From Raffaelea ambrosiae (Eukaryota; Ascomycota; Sordariomycetes; Ophiostomatales; Ophiostomataceae): 64,000 nucleotides of DNA. A model generated the notes under the pieces. It was not told where the DNA came from. It saw only the letters and a list, made by a program, of their open reading frames with translations, and made no database searches. Positions within the stretch are counted from its first letter, which is position 1. Each line of letters starts with the position of its first letter. This document shows, piece by piece, positions 53,739 to 64,000 of this stretch. The stretch is from assembly GCA_002778195.1 (NCBI GenBank), contig PCDI01000005.1:835075-899074 (forward strand). The letters are read 5' to 3'. The translations under genes and the position numbers were made by a program.

Positions 53739-55581
53739 GGTGTCGCACACTATTCCACGGGGTTTGTATCGGCGCTGGTCGTCCTTGAAAAAACAGGCAC
53801 CAGCTCACGAGCTGTAGCGAAGACGGGTATTCTGGCTCCATGAATAAGACTGGGTGCGGGCGGGAGGCGTGTAAGCCATGGTTAATAAACAGGTCCCGAT
53901 AAAGGCAGACCACCGCAAAGAGGGGTCCCGTGTTTCCTGGAAGGGTGCAGATCAGCATGGACGATGAAATTGGCGCGGCAGGAGAGGTCCGACCAAGGGT
54001 TGTGCACCTTCCGAATTGAATTAGGTTGCTGCGACTTATCTGCGCATCACGGAAGCCCGACAAGGTTGCTGACTGTAACGTTGTCCATGCATTAGCACTG
54101 GCCACACTGACCAGGCCGTCTAGGAATCGGCCGTCTTCATTATCTGTGGAACATTGGCTTTCTCTACTACCAATACCTACCGTGCGCGTCCTCCACGCCC
54201 GGCCCTGCTTATCGTGCGTCCGCACAGCGATCGGTTCGGCTGTCTGGTCGACTCAGCCAGCACAACTCTCGACGGGGCCACAATGCTTGGATCATCGCAA
54301 GACACCCTGCGATTCCAGCGCTGTCATCTCCTTTGGTCACAACGCATATCGTGACACTGCCCTCGTGTGCCTGGTACGCCGCCCAGATCACTTGGCCCCC
54401 AAGCTTCCATCTGCCAAGCTCGATGCTCGATGCGGCTAGTACTGGAGGGTACTAGCTTCCACGTCCCAAGAACACCACAGCCCTGCAAGCAGTATCCTAC
54501 TGTCTCCGCGGAGTCCTGCTCTTGGGAGGCATGGATCGGGGTGCAAGGCGGCAATACGCCGTGGACCAGCTGATACGTTTGGCTCGTCCTTTGTGTATTC
54601 TCGAGTTCCAGGAATCCAGTAGTCGGCCAGGACTCGCACCAGAAGTCTAGGCAAGAAGTTCATAGCAGCCGTTTGCACGTTGTTTTGTTGCATAGCTCCT
54701 GTTGCCGGATTCAACAAGGAGTCCATGTATCTCAACCACGGTGTGCTGTCCTTTCTGACACTGAAGAAGACACAGCCTCCCAATCGGCCGTGCGACTTTT
54801 CTTTTTGTCGCCCTTTGCTCGTTCACGGCAGCTAACAGCTGAGCTGCACTGCTAATACTATCCCTTGCCGGAACATGAATTTCGCCACTTATTCCGTGCG
54901 ACACGAAGCCGTTGAAAATCAAATTCCGCCGTTTTTGTGTAGCCCGGCAAGGCGCCGCGTTTCTTTTTCTTTTTCTTTTTTCTTCCTTGCCTGCCTGCGC
55001 CATTGTCTCGGGACTCTCTCGCGTGGATTGGGTGGCAGTGGGGTACTTGGAAACTGGTAGGCGAGCCAATCAATGATCGCGCTTTCAATTTCTCGGTGCG
55101 CAGCCTGTTGCCCCAAGCTTGTGGGGCATTTTGCAGCTAGCGAACCAATCATCATAGTGCATTTGGACCGAGCTGGGTGCGAAAAAAGCGCGAGACTGGC
55201 ACTGTAAAGGGCGAGACGTTGGCGAGCCGCCTTACACTGCTTACACTACGCCGCTTTCATCTTCCACTCGCGCGCGACGAGAATGCGAAAAGCAAGGGCA
55301 CAAAATATGGCCGGACAAGATGGAGCCTGCTGTCAGGAAAACCCTTCTTGTGAAAATATATATAACTGGGAGGTTGTTCTACGTTTTCGGAGTCGTGGAA
55401 GCAAACATTCAATCAAACATTCATACAATCAAACAAGCAAACAAGTACACCCTCCAACACTCAACACTCACACAACCAATCCAGACATCACTTGATCCTT
55501 GGACACTTGATACGTTCACTAGCCCAACGTCTCACTGCATCGGAACCATTCCTTCCTTGCCACACACCCCAAGCCCGCGCC
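53739..55581. other. Intergenic, 1.84 kb
   Basis: Shared upstream region of the glycosidase-like gene and the alpha/beta hydrolase at 55.6 kb. No domain-bearing frame; CT-rich leader at 54960-54990 and A/C-rich leader at 55400-55500. Confidence 0.5.
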
Positions 55582-56451
55582 ATGTCTTCCTCCGTCGTCG
55601 TTGTCGAGAACCAGGGCGGCCAGCTCGCCGTCGAACTCTTTGGCCCCGAAGACGGCCCTCTCGTCGTCTGCTCCCCCGGCCTCGGCGACTTCCGCGGCGC
55701 CTACAAGCCGCTCGCCGAACACCTCGCGCCCCTGGGCTACCGCGTCGCCGTCGTCGACCTGCGCGGCCACGGCGACTCCGCCGACACCTTTGCCACCTAT
55801 GGCGACCTCGAGACCGCCAGTGACTTCGTGGCCGTGGTCACCAAGCTCGGCCACGGCCGTCCCGCCGTCCTGGCCGGCGCTTCCCTGTCTGCCGCCGCCG
55901 CCACCATTGCTGCCGGACAGCGCCCGGACCTCGTCGCCGGCCTCGTGCTGCTGGGCCCCGTGCTGCGCAACGCCGGCGGCGGCGGCGCCGCCACCACCAC
56001 CCTGATGAAGGCGCTGCTGTGGGTGCTCCTGCGCACCCAGCTCGTGGGCGGGCCGTTCTGGAAGCACTACGCCGCCACGCTGTGGCCCGGTCTGGGCCCC
56101 CAGGGCGCGGCCGACCGGGCGGCGCTGTCATGCCAGGCGCTCACGCGCACCCGCCGGCGCTGGCACGTGTTCCGGCAGTCGGCCATGGTGGACCACACGG
56201 TGGTGGCCGCGTGGATGCCCAAGGTCCGGTGCCCCGCGCTGCTGGTGATGGGCGACAAGGACCCCGACTGGACGGAGCCGCTGGCCGAGGCCACGTGGGC
56301 GGCGACCAACTTTGCCGCGCCGACGAGCCTGACGGTCGAGGGTGCGGGCCATGCGCCGCACTTGGAGAAGCCCGCCGTGGTGGCGCCGGCGGTGGAGACG
56401 CTGCTGGCGCGGGTGCGGGCCGGGCAGACCTTCAGGGTGTCTCCGGCTTGA
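55582..56451 (+). CDS. Alpha/beta hydrolase fold protein
   Basis: Single exon, 289 aa from ATG 55582 (GCGCCATGTC); the 30 upstream codons are leader. Fold landmarks: CSPGLGDFRGAY (oxyanion region) near residue 31, VVDLRGHGDS near 60, nucleophile Ser in GASLSA near 97, GDKDPDW with the acidic residue near 233, and GAGHAPHL with the catalytic His near 258. The nucleophile elbow ends SLSAA rather than the more common SxGG. Probably a cytosolic esterase, peptidase or epoxide/C-C hydrolase; specificity cannot be read. Separate from the 31-33 kb hydrolase and without the cluster motif upstream. Confidence 0.88.
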   Translation: MSSSVVVVENQGGQLAVELFGPEDGPLVVCSPGLGDFRGAYKPLAEHLAPLGYRVAVVDLRGHGDSADTFATYGDLETASDFVAVVTKLGHGRPAVLAGASLSAAAATIAAGQRPDLVAGLVLLGPVLRNAGGGGAATTTLMKALLWVLLRTQLVGGPFWKHYAATLWPGLGPQGAADRAALSCQALTRTRRRWHVFRQSAMVDHTVVAAWMPKVRCPALLVMGDKDPDWTEPLAEATWAATNFAAPTSLTVEGAGHAPHLEKPAVVAPAVETLLARVRAGQTFRVSPA

Positions 56452-57236
56452 AACGGGGTGGATATGGTGATGGGAATGGATCTTGGACGCTCTTCTCGGC
56501 TTTTTTTTTGTTTTGTTTTCCAACCTTCTTTAGTTAGCTTGTTTGTTCAGCCTTTTTCTGGTTTCAGAGCGACTATGGCAGGAACGTGAAGCAAAGCGCT
56601 TTATTGTCCCTTGTTTATTTTGGTGTTCCTCTTTACTCATCGCCTCCTGTTTTGTTTATGCATGATTTGCTCGGGGGGCTCACATTATAGTAATAGTAGA
56701 GTAGTAAAGGACTGCGATGCAGTTGTACAATATTTGATTTGCCTTGTTTACGGAAAATGCCATGGATGAGAACTACTGCACATTCGTGTTCACACTACTT
56801 TGCGATCACAAAATTGAATCACGATGTCTTCATAGTGATGAATAAACAATAAATGTGGAAAACAACTAAAGCCCGCACCAATCGTTGAGATAACATAACG
56901 GGTCATGTCGACATGTGTAATGCTAAATGCAGCGCAATCCCATGACTGAAAACAAAAAGGGCCGAAAAGAAGAGTGATGAAGAGAAAAAAGAGGAAAACA
57001 GAAAAAAAAAAAAAAAACGTGCCCGCCCAATAGAGTTTGCTCGATATCCCACGTTGGCTTCAACAACAAAAAAAAATAACAAAAAACCAACTAGCGGTGG
57101 TGAAAGGCCGGCCCTCACAACCGCGCCCAACGGTCGCTGGCCTCAGTTGAAGAGAAAGGAGTAGAAAAGAAGAAGAAAAAAAAAAGCATCGGTCGCTGGG
57201 GGTCGTTTTCCTTTCATTTCAAGGAAAGGACCACTC
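56452..57236. other. Convergent 3' region, 785 bp
   Basis: AT-rich, with poly-A runs at 57001-57016 and around 57066-57087. No gene. Confidence 0.5.
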
Positions 57237-57974
57237 TTAGTAGTAGCCGCCGCCGCCGCCGTAGCCGCCGTGGCTGCTGCCGTGGTGGCTGCCGCCGTGA
57301 TGGCTGCCGCTGTGCTTGTCCTTCTTCTTCTCAAAGACGTTCTCCAGAATGTTGGCGCCAATCGCACCGGCCACGGCACCGGCCACCGTGCTAAAGGTGC
57401 CGCCGCCCGCCTTGTGTGCGGCATAGCCGGCAGCACCGCCGCCGATCAGAGTCGCACCGAGACCGCGCTCGTCCGTCTCGCCGTTGGGCCCGACAGTGGC
57501 GCCGCCGGGGGCACCGCCGTACTGGGGCTGGGCGCCGCCGCTGGCATACTCCTGCTGTGCGGGCACGCCACCGCTGTAGCTCGGCTGTGGTGGGTAGGGA
57601 GAGGTCGAGCGGTGGTCACCGCCGGCGTAGGTCGGCTGGCCGCCGTACTGGGGCTGCTGCGGGGGGTAGCCACCATACTGCTGCTGGCCGCCGGCATAGG
57701 TTGGCTGCTGGGGAGCGCCGTTGTAGTATTGCTGCTGCTGAGGCGGCTGGGAGAAGTCTGTTAGCGGCTTGCGGTGCTGCTTGTAGCGGTAGAGGCGATT
57801 GGCCAGGGAGGAAGAGGAGGACGGAAAGGAAGGAGAGGAGGGAGAAGATGAAGAAGAAGAACTCACGTAGCCCTGCTGGCCATAGCCCTGTTGGCCGTAG
57901 CCCGGCTGGCCACCGTAGCCGCCTTGCTGCTGGCCGTAGCCACCACCCTGACCGTAGTAGTCACCGGCAGACAT
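57237..57974 (-). CDS. Gly/Tyr/Gln-rich protein with a glycine-zipper (2TM-type) segment
   Basis: Two exons in coding order, 57867..57974 and 57237..57746, 205 aa. The intron (57747..57866) has a GTGAGT donor, CTAAC branch and CAG acceptor; its length is a multiple of three and it is open, so retention would add 40 Ser-rich residues in frame. The N-terminal 140 residues are repeats of YGG/QQ/GYGQQ, prone to disorder or phase separation. Residues about 145-185 (GLGATLIGGGAAGYAAHKAGGGTFSTVAGAVAGAIGANILENVFEKKK) form a glycine zipper as in the Rickettsia 17-kDa antigen-like family. A Gly/His/Ser tail follows. Membrane association is possible. Function not established. Confidence 0.8.
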   Translation of the reverse strand: MSAGDYYGQGGGYGQQQGGYGGQPGYGQQGYGQQGYVSSSSSSSPSSPSFPSSSSSLANRLYRYKQHRKPLTDFSQPPQQQQYYNGAPQQPTYAGGQQQYGGYPPQQPQYGGQPTYAGGDHRSTSPYPPQPSYSGGVPAQQEYASGGAQPQYGGAPGGATVGPNGETDERGLGATLIGGGAAGYAAHKAGGGTFSTVAGAVAGAIGANILENVFEKKKDKHSGSHHGGSHHGSSHGGYGGGGGYY

Positions 57975-57990
57975 TGTGTGTGATAGGCGT

Positions 57991-58017
<27 letters not shown>
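57991..58017 (-). repeat. (GA)n microsatellite 16 bp upstream of the glycine-zipper start
   Basis: 27 bases of alternating GA on the plus strand, i.e. (TC)n in the leader of the glycine-zipper gene. CT-rich leaders are common in highly expressed fungal genes. Confidence 0.85.
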
Positions 58018-58022
<5 letters not shown>

Positions 58023-59263
58023 TTTTCCTTGGTTGAGAGAGATCGAAGATCTAAGATCGGCTATGTGCAGCGGGGAAGAGAGAACTGCACAAGAATTTGG
58101 GTGATGAAGACGGGGATGGTTTTCAGATGTAGATGAGAGATGTTGACTGTCTCGGGGACAAAGACTGCAAAGACAAAGAAAGAGGGTTCAAAGAGAAGAT
58201 GAAAAGAGGAGGGAGGATGATGATGTGAGAGATATATTGGCGAAATGAGGGGTCTTTTTTACGAAGCTGACAACAGAACGAAGGAAGCCCGGGCGCATTA
58301 TATGTCCCAGGAGGAATCCAAAGGGGTTGGTGTGGTCGTCGGGCGAGATGGGAAGGTCTTCTTCGTAGAACACACTCTAAGAGAACGCATCTTACTCGAT
58401 AGAGGCAAAAGGAGGCCAGCCATGACGAATGAGCGCACGGAGACTATGGGGAACAGGCTAGGCGTTTCCACCGGTTCCGACAGATCCACCAGCTGCCGCC
58501 AGGCAGATTTCAGCGTGCGGCGTACGAGTCGGTATGGGTGTTCTTAGTGGCTGAGAACGCGCACTCGCCATAGGCTCAGCAGGCTCGGACTCGCTCGTCA
58601 CAAGGTGAGGCAGTGGCGGAGTTAGGCCAGCTGCCCGGTCTTACTGGCTGGTTTGGCTGTGTCCGCAAGCGGTGGTTCGCTGTCGCCTGGTTGGTCACGC
58701 TGGGCTGAACCCACCAGCCCGGCGCCACACAACGGTTTCCGAGGCCGAGGCGGCGACGGTGCTCAGCCGCGCTAAGCCATCTAAGCCACCAAACGGACGT
58801 CCTCTGTAAGATACTGGGCGCCCTCCACCGCAGCGCTGTCTGCCCTCTGCAAGGCAGGTACGTCACTCCCACGGCGACGCCGCTACAGAGCCTAATATCG
58901 TTTCCATATCGCAGAATAGTAGTTACTATGTTCCATACGGCCCTCCAGTTTTCGATTGCGATTACTCTATCACGGCTGTCATGCCCGTCGTCATGGGCCG
59001 TGTTTCTCCGCAATAAAGTCTCCATAATTTGCTCGCCCTGTGCTCCAGCTCTCCGCCGTTCGTTCGTGTTCTTCCGGGCCATTCTAGCTGTATCCAGTAT
59101 TCATAAACCTCCACTCCGTTCAGTGCTGACGATGCTCTACACCATCCCAGACTGCCGACCGGACTCCAATAGTCCCCATGTGAATGCTGTCCCGTGCTGT
59201 TCGATTGCGTGCTCCGTTCTGCTTTGCCCAGGTACATAGTACACGAACGCCCGCTAGTTGTTG

Positions 59264-59298
59264 GTTCGCTAGTTCGCTAGTTCGCTAGTTCGCTAGTT
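59264..59298 (+). repeat. 8-bp tandem repeat, GTTCGCTA x 4.4
   Basis: Four perfect units from 59264 to 59295 followed by GTT. Located just past the 3' end of the broken VOC gene. Confidence 0.9.
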
Positions 59299-59363
59299 GA
59301 GCTGCGGCTACAATTGCTGTCTTCTCTAATGCACAGTCATGGCACTGTTGCAACTTTTCTTTT

Positions 59364-59946
59364 TCAGTCACCGGTACCATCGGGCGCCGTACACCACCCG
59401 AGACTCCGATGCATGATGCAATGCTCCTTGCTCTGCGAGACGGGCGACTCGCAGTTCGCCAGCACGACACGGTACCCGTCCGGATCCTCAAAGGTCCTGC
59501 CCCAGCGGTCCCAGTAGGGATTGAACGCGGGTACGGGCGGGAACCCGGCTGCCGTCATCCGTGACACAGCCTCTTCGAATGCCGAGGCTTCGGGTGCGTA
59601 GAACACCAGCAGGTTGTCCTGCGTCGGCACCCGCCCGGCATCGTGGCCATGCTTGGCTGTGGACTCGAGATGGTAGCCCGTCATGGTTTGCTCCTCGCTT
59701 TGCTCGCTGCGTCCTCTTTTCTCTTTCTTTGTCTCGCTTCGCCCGTTGACTTCTTTCGTGTTTTCCTCGTTTCGCTCGTTGTCCTTTCCCCCAGAAAGTC
59801 CAAGCACAAGCCCGTCAAACCCGTCATGTTCTTGGAACCGCATCAATTCGACAAACCGAGGCCATCACGGTAAAAGGGCAGCAGAGCCTCAATGTCATTC
59901 GTAGGTCGGGCAATCCGCAGATGAGCTATAGCAAGCGACTTTTCGA
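59364..59946 (-). pseudogene. Decayed VOC/glyoxalase-family gene
   Basis: Two frames together cover one glyoxalase-like (VOC) domain. The upstream part reads LRIARPTNDIEALLPFYRDGLG with no ATG in reach; the downstream part continues ELMRFQEHDGFDGLVLG, later DNLLVFYAPEASAFEEAV, AFNPYWDRWGRTFEDPDGYRVVLAN. The two are out of frame by one base near 59853-59854, consistent with a single-base deletion. In addition, between DGLVLG and YHLE there is an insert of about 40 codons made of GA-rich simple sequence (repeats of GCGAAACGAGG-like units). So the start codon is lost, one frameshift is present and one insertion interrupts the domain. A sequencing error could explain the frameshift but not the other two. 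Confidence 0.65.
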
Positions 59947-61250
59947 ATGCGTGGGCAGAAAGTGGTGAAACCAGAAAGCAGGTGGCCTCCCGTCGCCACA
60001 GTCTCCAGGAACCAGCTAGAATGGTGATTGCTTGTCGTTCTCAAGATTCGACGAGGCACCTCACATGCCCATGAACAGCCAGTGAGGAGGGTTTCAAGCA
60101 GCCACGTGAGGGAAACCTTTGGCCACCGCCATTGCGGCGAAAGTCCAGCACACTCGTATCGGGCTCGTGAATGCTGACTAAAGCTTGCACTTCCACATTG
60201 CCAAGCCCGCGGAGGAGGTTGTTTGGGCTTTGGGCTTAGTTTTTTGTAGAATCAAAGGAAGAAGCAACACAGAAAAGAGTTGCAACGGCCACTAACCACA
60301 AAACCGATCTAGACCGCTGTCCTTTTCTGTTTCACGATTCTCTCTTTCGGCACTGCCCCGTTCGCGTCGTCCGGTCTGAACCCTGCATGGCCCCAGGCAG
60401 TAGCCCGTCCTGCCGCATCGCATAAGGCGTATCGCACAAGGCGTATCGCCATAAAAGCGTTAAAAAAAAAAGAACGTAAAATAGGTAGGAAAAGAAAACC
60501 GGTAGCCCGCAAACGAAAACCAGTAGCCTGCTGTACCGCCACCATGTTTGGTGCACTTTTGGCGGTAAGTTAATGATAATCGCCCGGGGCGTGTGTGGGG
60601 TTTTCTGCTCTGCAGGGCACCGTTCATCTGCGGAAGCATGCTGGCTTTTCGGCCCCGCTTGCGCCTCCCCAAAAGCGCAAGTCTACGCCCATACTCGGAG
60701 TAGCTTCAACTCCACGTGATGTTGCATCTGCTGCTGCACGAACCGCTTTCTGTGAGCCGCCCAGCGCAGCAAAGGCAGGAGCTGTGCAGATAGAGACCAG
60801 GGTAGTAGTTCGTAGCAGCTCCACGCAGGGGAAAAAAAAAGTGCTGAGGAGACGGCACAGACTGCACTTCTGCAGGCGTACTATGTATGTGAGATTTTAT
60901 GTGCAGTTCTTTTTGTCATGATTTAAGTTGGCAGCCTATTTCATTTTCTTTTCGCTTTCTTTCTGTGCTTTGAAACGCTGCTTCCGAGTCCTTTTTATTT
61001 CTCTTTTTGTTGTCGCATTTTTTTGCATCGCAATTTGGCATCGCGATATTTTTTTGGCTTTGTGATTGTCGTCTGTTTTTTTTAAAGGCTTCCCAGCCTC
61101 GCCCTTCTTTAGTGTCTTCTGTGGTCGTTTGGTTTTGCCATCCCGTTTTTTGCCCCCCGGCTCGGCCACTGCCTTGGCTTCACCTGGCTGCTCTGTGGCG
61201 ATACATTTCTCGCTGTTTCCACCCCCCCTGGCCGTCGCACATCAGCAGCC
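59947..61250. other. Intergenic, 1.3 kb, promoter of the CorA-like gene
   Basis: No domain-bearing frame. T-rich leader blocks at 60950-61085. No gene. Confidence 0.5.
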
Positions 61251-62932
61251 ATGGACGACTACTTCTTTGAGGGCCACGTCCGGGCCTGCAAGGAGGTGGA
61301 AGAGGTCACCAGCTTCCTGGAGATCTACAACTACTCTGTGAGCCATCGGCTGTGTCTCGCGGGAGCATCCGAACAAATGACTGACCACGGCCCTAGAATG
61401 GCGAGTGCTACTACGACAAAGGCGCTCTGCCGATGGATGAGTTCGACAACTTTCTCGAGTGCAAGGTACGTGGCTTCTCTGCCGTTTGGCGCCGTGTGTT
61501 CGTCCGGCCATGTGTTCTAGGTATCTGTCTTGTGTCGTGTGCCTTGCGTTGTGTCTCAGTGCCGTGTCCCTGCGGCTTTCCCTGTGTTGTGTATCGTGAA
61601 CGTTGCTGTGCATCTTCATCTGCTGTGTCCCTCCTGGCTGACATTGTCCCCCCCCCCCGCCCTCAGGGAGTCTTCGAGCCGCCCAAGAAGAAGCCGGGTA
61701 TCTATATCAACAGCGGCATGCGGCTCATGTATGTTTCCCCTTCCTGCTCATAGGATACCTCGGATCCTGGCTCTTCCCACTACTAACTCACTCTTTCTTC
61801 CCCCTCCCCTTTTAGCCTCCAGCTCGGGGCCAAGCACCCCGACACCTTCACTACCCAGCACATCTCCTTCACCCATGCCCAGTATATTGACATGGTCCGC
61901 AAGCTGCGGCTGCCCTTCCGTGCCATCGAGGGCTCCAGCGTCGTGGGACCCTTCTTCTGGAGCGGCCTCGACATCCCCGAGGACGCCAGCATCACCGCCG
62001 GTGAGAACCCCAACCCGCACCTGCAGATCGTCTTCCGCAAGTCGGATGTCCTCAAAAAGGGCCTCACGCGCGGCTGGGAGCTCATGCTGAGCCATTCGTT
62101 CCGCACGGGCATCACCACCGGCTACGCCAAGGGCACCGAGTCCAGCAACCTGCACAAGACCATCGACATCCACCTGCAGACCTGCAAGGACCACGTCGGC
62201 CACCCGCTGCTGCTGCCCACCATCATTCTCGGCCACGACCTGGACACCAGCATGGACAACCGCCAGCGCAAAGCCCGCCACGAGCTGCGCCGCCTCGAAA
62301 ACGCCATCACCGACCGCAACGAGATCCAGGAGCACGAGGGCTTCTCCAAGTTCGACCTCGACGAGATCAACCGGTCGCTGGTCGAGTGCCACAGCCAGGT
62401 CTTGTGGAAGCGGCCGCAGGCGTTTGTCGACACCATCGACGAGGTCGAGAAGGCCATGGCCACGTTCCGCAGCGAGCGCGCGCGCCTGCTCGCCGCCGCG
62501 CCGCCCATGCTGCCGGCGCACCTGATCGTCTGCGACAATGCGCTCGACAAGCTGCACCGCTGCATGGAGAACCGCTTTGCCTTCTTCCGCCAGAAGCTCA
62601 AGGGCATCCACCACTATTCGCAGACCACGCTCGCTCGGCTGGACATTCAGCGTGGAGCGGTGGGTTTCGCCCAGTCGTCCCCCCCCCCCCCCCCTGCTGG
62701 TTGATCTGCTTGCTGACTGCCTCACAGCTGTACAACATCATCGCCCAGAAAGAGTCCAAGCTCAATCTCGAAATGGCCCACCACCAGCGCCTGCTGGCGC
62801 TTGCCTCCAAGCGCGACAGCCAGAGCATGAAAGCCCTGTCCATCGTCGGCGCCCTCTTCCTGCCGGCCACCTATCTGGCGTCGCTCTTTTCCATGACGTT
62901 TTTCAACTTTCAGAACGGCGGCGGCAATTCCA

Positions 62933-62974
<42 letters not shown>

Positions 62975-63228
62975 ACTCCGACAGTAGCGATAATGGGCCG
63001 GCCGTGGCTCCGACGCTGTGGATCTACTTTGCCATCACCATCCCGCTGACCCTCGTCGTCCTGGGCGTGCTCTTCTGGTGGGACAAGAAGCGCGAGAAGC
63101 AGTTTGCCGACGAGGAACGGGAGATTGAGACGGCACTCCCGCTTCTCGAACAGCGCGTGGTGTCGAACCTGCGTGAGAAGAAGACGGGGTTGACCAGCCT
63201 GGACACGAAACGATGGGACACCATGTAG
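61251..63228 (+). CDS. CorA-like (Mg2+ transporter domain) membrane protein
   Basis: Five exons: 61251..61337, 61397..61465, 61667..61728, 61816..62659 and 62728..63228, 520 aa; every junction agrees in phase. The cytosolic part reads CYYDKGALPMDEFDNFLECK, then QHISFTHAQYIDMVRKLRLPFRAIEGSSVVGPFFW, and a long helical region (residues about 240-400) as in the CorA stalk. Two C-terminal membrane helices follow: SIVGALFLPATYLASLFSMTFF and LWIYFAITIPLTLVVLGVLFWW. The bacterial CorA pore signature GMN after helix 1 is absent; the sequence there is FSMTFF, common in divergent fungal CorA-like proteins. The short loop between the helices is expanded by an (AGC)n serine run. Substrate ion unknown; likely a divalent-cation transporter or a repurposed relative. 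Confidence 0.87.
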
Positions 63229-64000
63229 GAGAGTGGAGGAAACACTTCACGCGGAGAGAAGCGGTACATATTGTGTTGGACAAAAAAAGGGCTGTTATGT
63301 CTTTACGAAGGACTCCTAAACTATACACACGGCGCCGCCAACAAAAGAAAAAAACGACTTTTCAACCACAACGGCAAGACAAAACATCACAGACGGCAAC
63401 AACGACAACGACGACAGCAACGACAACGACGACAACAACGACAACAACGACAACAACGACAACAATGACAAAACAGATACATACGCATACATATTCACGA
63501 TCACAGACACACGAACTCCACGACTGGTTCCTTTTTTTGCCTTTTTGTCTTTCCTTTTCAGCAAGCAAACGACCACCGGCGCACAGTTCGATATTATTGT
63601 TTGACCTTGGCAAAGCAGGCGTTTCTGTTTCTTCTTCTTTGGATAGCGGCTATCTCGTTCTGGATATTCACCAGACGTTTGCCAGGCGCTTTGACTGAAT
63701 GGTTGGATGGCCTTACTCTGGGACTTCATATTAAATAGTATACCAAAATCGGTATTTTTGTTCATGTTGATTTCAGTTACTGAGCATAATTGGGTGCAAT
63801 TAAATGTATGAAATTGAACATAATTTTAACAGGGAAATACAAGGTCTGTGGTCTAAAGCAACGCCTTGCTCCTTTTTCGTTACTTCATCAATGTCCATTT
63901 CTCCCAGGCACATTGATCGGCTGTTTTTTTTTTTCTCTTTTGTTCTGTTTTTGTCAACTTTTGTTCCACCTTTTTTTTTATACAACATTTTTGTCTCCCA
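63229..64000. other. Right-edge intergenic sequence
   Basis: 3' flank of the CorA-like gene, a (CAACGA)-type repeat and AT-rich sequence to the edge. No gene seen. Confidence 0.5.
63396..63472 (+). repeat. Imperfect CAACGACAA/CGA microsatellite
   Basis: About 75 bases built from CAACGA and CAACAACGA units in the 3' flank of the CorA-like gene. Confidence 0.85.

Larger units (their letters stand above)
57975..59363. other. Intergenic, 1.39 kb
   Basis: Promoter of the glycine-zipper gene, then sequence of ordinary composition. Contains (GA)n and an 8-bp tandem repeat listed separately. No gene. Confidence 0.5.

Noticed and set aside
61748..62725. 325-codon frame antisense to the CorA-like gene
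   Set aside because: Mirror of the long exon 4, no recognisable family.

Overview
This window is nuclear DNA of a filamentous ascomycete (Pezizomycotina, most likely a Sordariomycete; I cannot name the genus). Evidence: very GC-rich exons, short introns with GTRNGT donors and CTAAC/CTAAT-type branch points, CT-rich leaders, and typical fungal families (HET, Zn2Cys6, ENA-type P-ATPase, fungal 3-dehydroshikimate dehydratase, LysM, arylsulfotransferase, Syg1/XPR1, CAF-1). I rebuilt 22 genes with splice sites read by eye; for the multi-exon genes the spliced length and phases close in frame. One further gene, a VOC/glyoxalase, looks broken.

Layout. 0-13 kb: the 3' end of a Cys-rich protein; a Gfo/Idh/MocA oxidoreductase; an ENA-type Na+ ATPase; a HET-domain protein on the minus strand; and a 3-dehydroshikimate dehydratase (quinate/shikimate to protocatechuate branch). 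13.9-15.1 kb: a LysM protein with no visible signal peptide. 15.7-34.8 kb: an accessory block holding SDR1, a secreted arylsulfotransferase, an MFS transporter, a zinc alcohol dehydrogenase, a type I Baeyer-Villiger monooxygenase (BVMO), a Zn2Cys6 regulator, an alpha/beta hydrolase and SDR2. 35-64 kb: mostly housekeeping or conserved genes (CAF-1 large subunit, a conserved unknown, FAD synthase, Syg1/XPR1 phosphate exporter, a secreted glycosidase-like protein, an alpha/beta hydrolase, a glycine-zipper protein, the broken VOC gene and a CorA-like transporter), separated by a gene-poor stretch of about 5.3 kb at 39.5-44.8 kb.

The most interesting object is the 15.5-33.7 kb block. A palindromic motif, CGG-N4-CCG with consensus CGG(C/G/A)GCTCCG, occurs eight times. 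All copies lie in intergenic promoters: one before SDR1, one before the MFS gene, four between the divergent BVMO and Zn2Cys6 genes, and two between the divergent hydrolase and SDR2. My by-eye scan found no other copy of the strict CGGNNCTCCG form in the 64 kb. The enzymes fit the logic alcohol to ketone (ADH/SDR), ketone to ester or lactone (BVMO), then ester hydrolysis (alpha/beta hydrolase), with a transporter and a dedicated regulator. I infer an autoregulated ketone/alcohol (or lactone) pathway cluster; the substrate cannot be read from sequence.

Other points of note: a hydrolase gene with 17-, 33- and 23-nt micro-exons; repeated long poly-C tracts in introns and leaders (one holding the only N in the window); a tandem duplication inside an ENA intron; a CorA-like transporter whose inter-helix loop is a serine repeat; and the decayed VOC gene.
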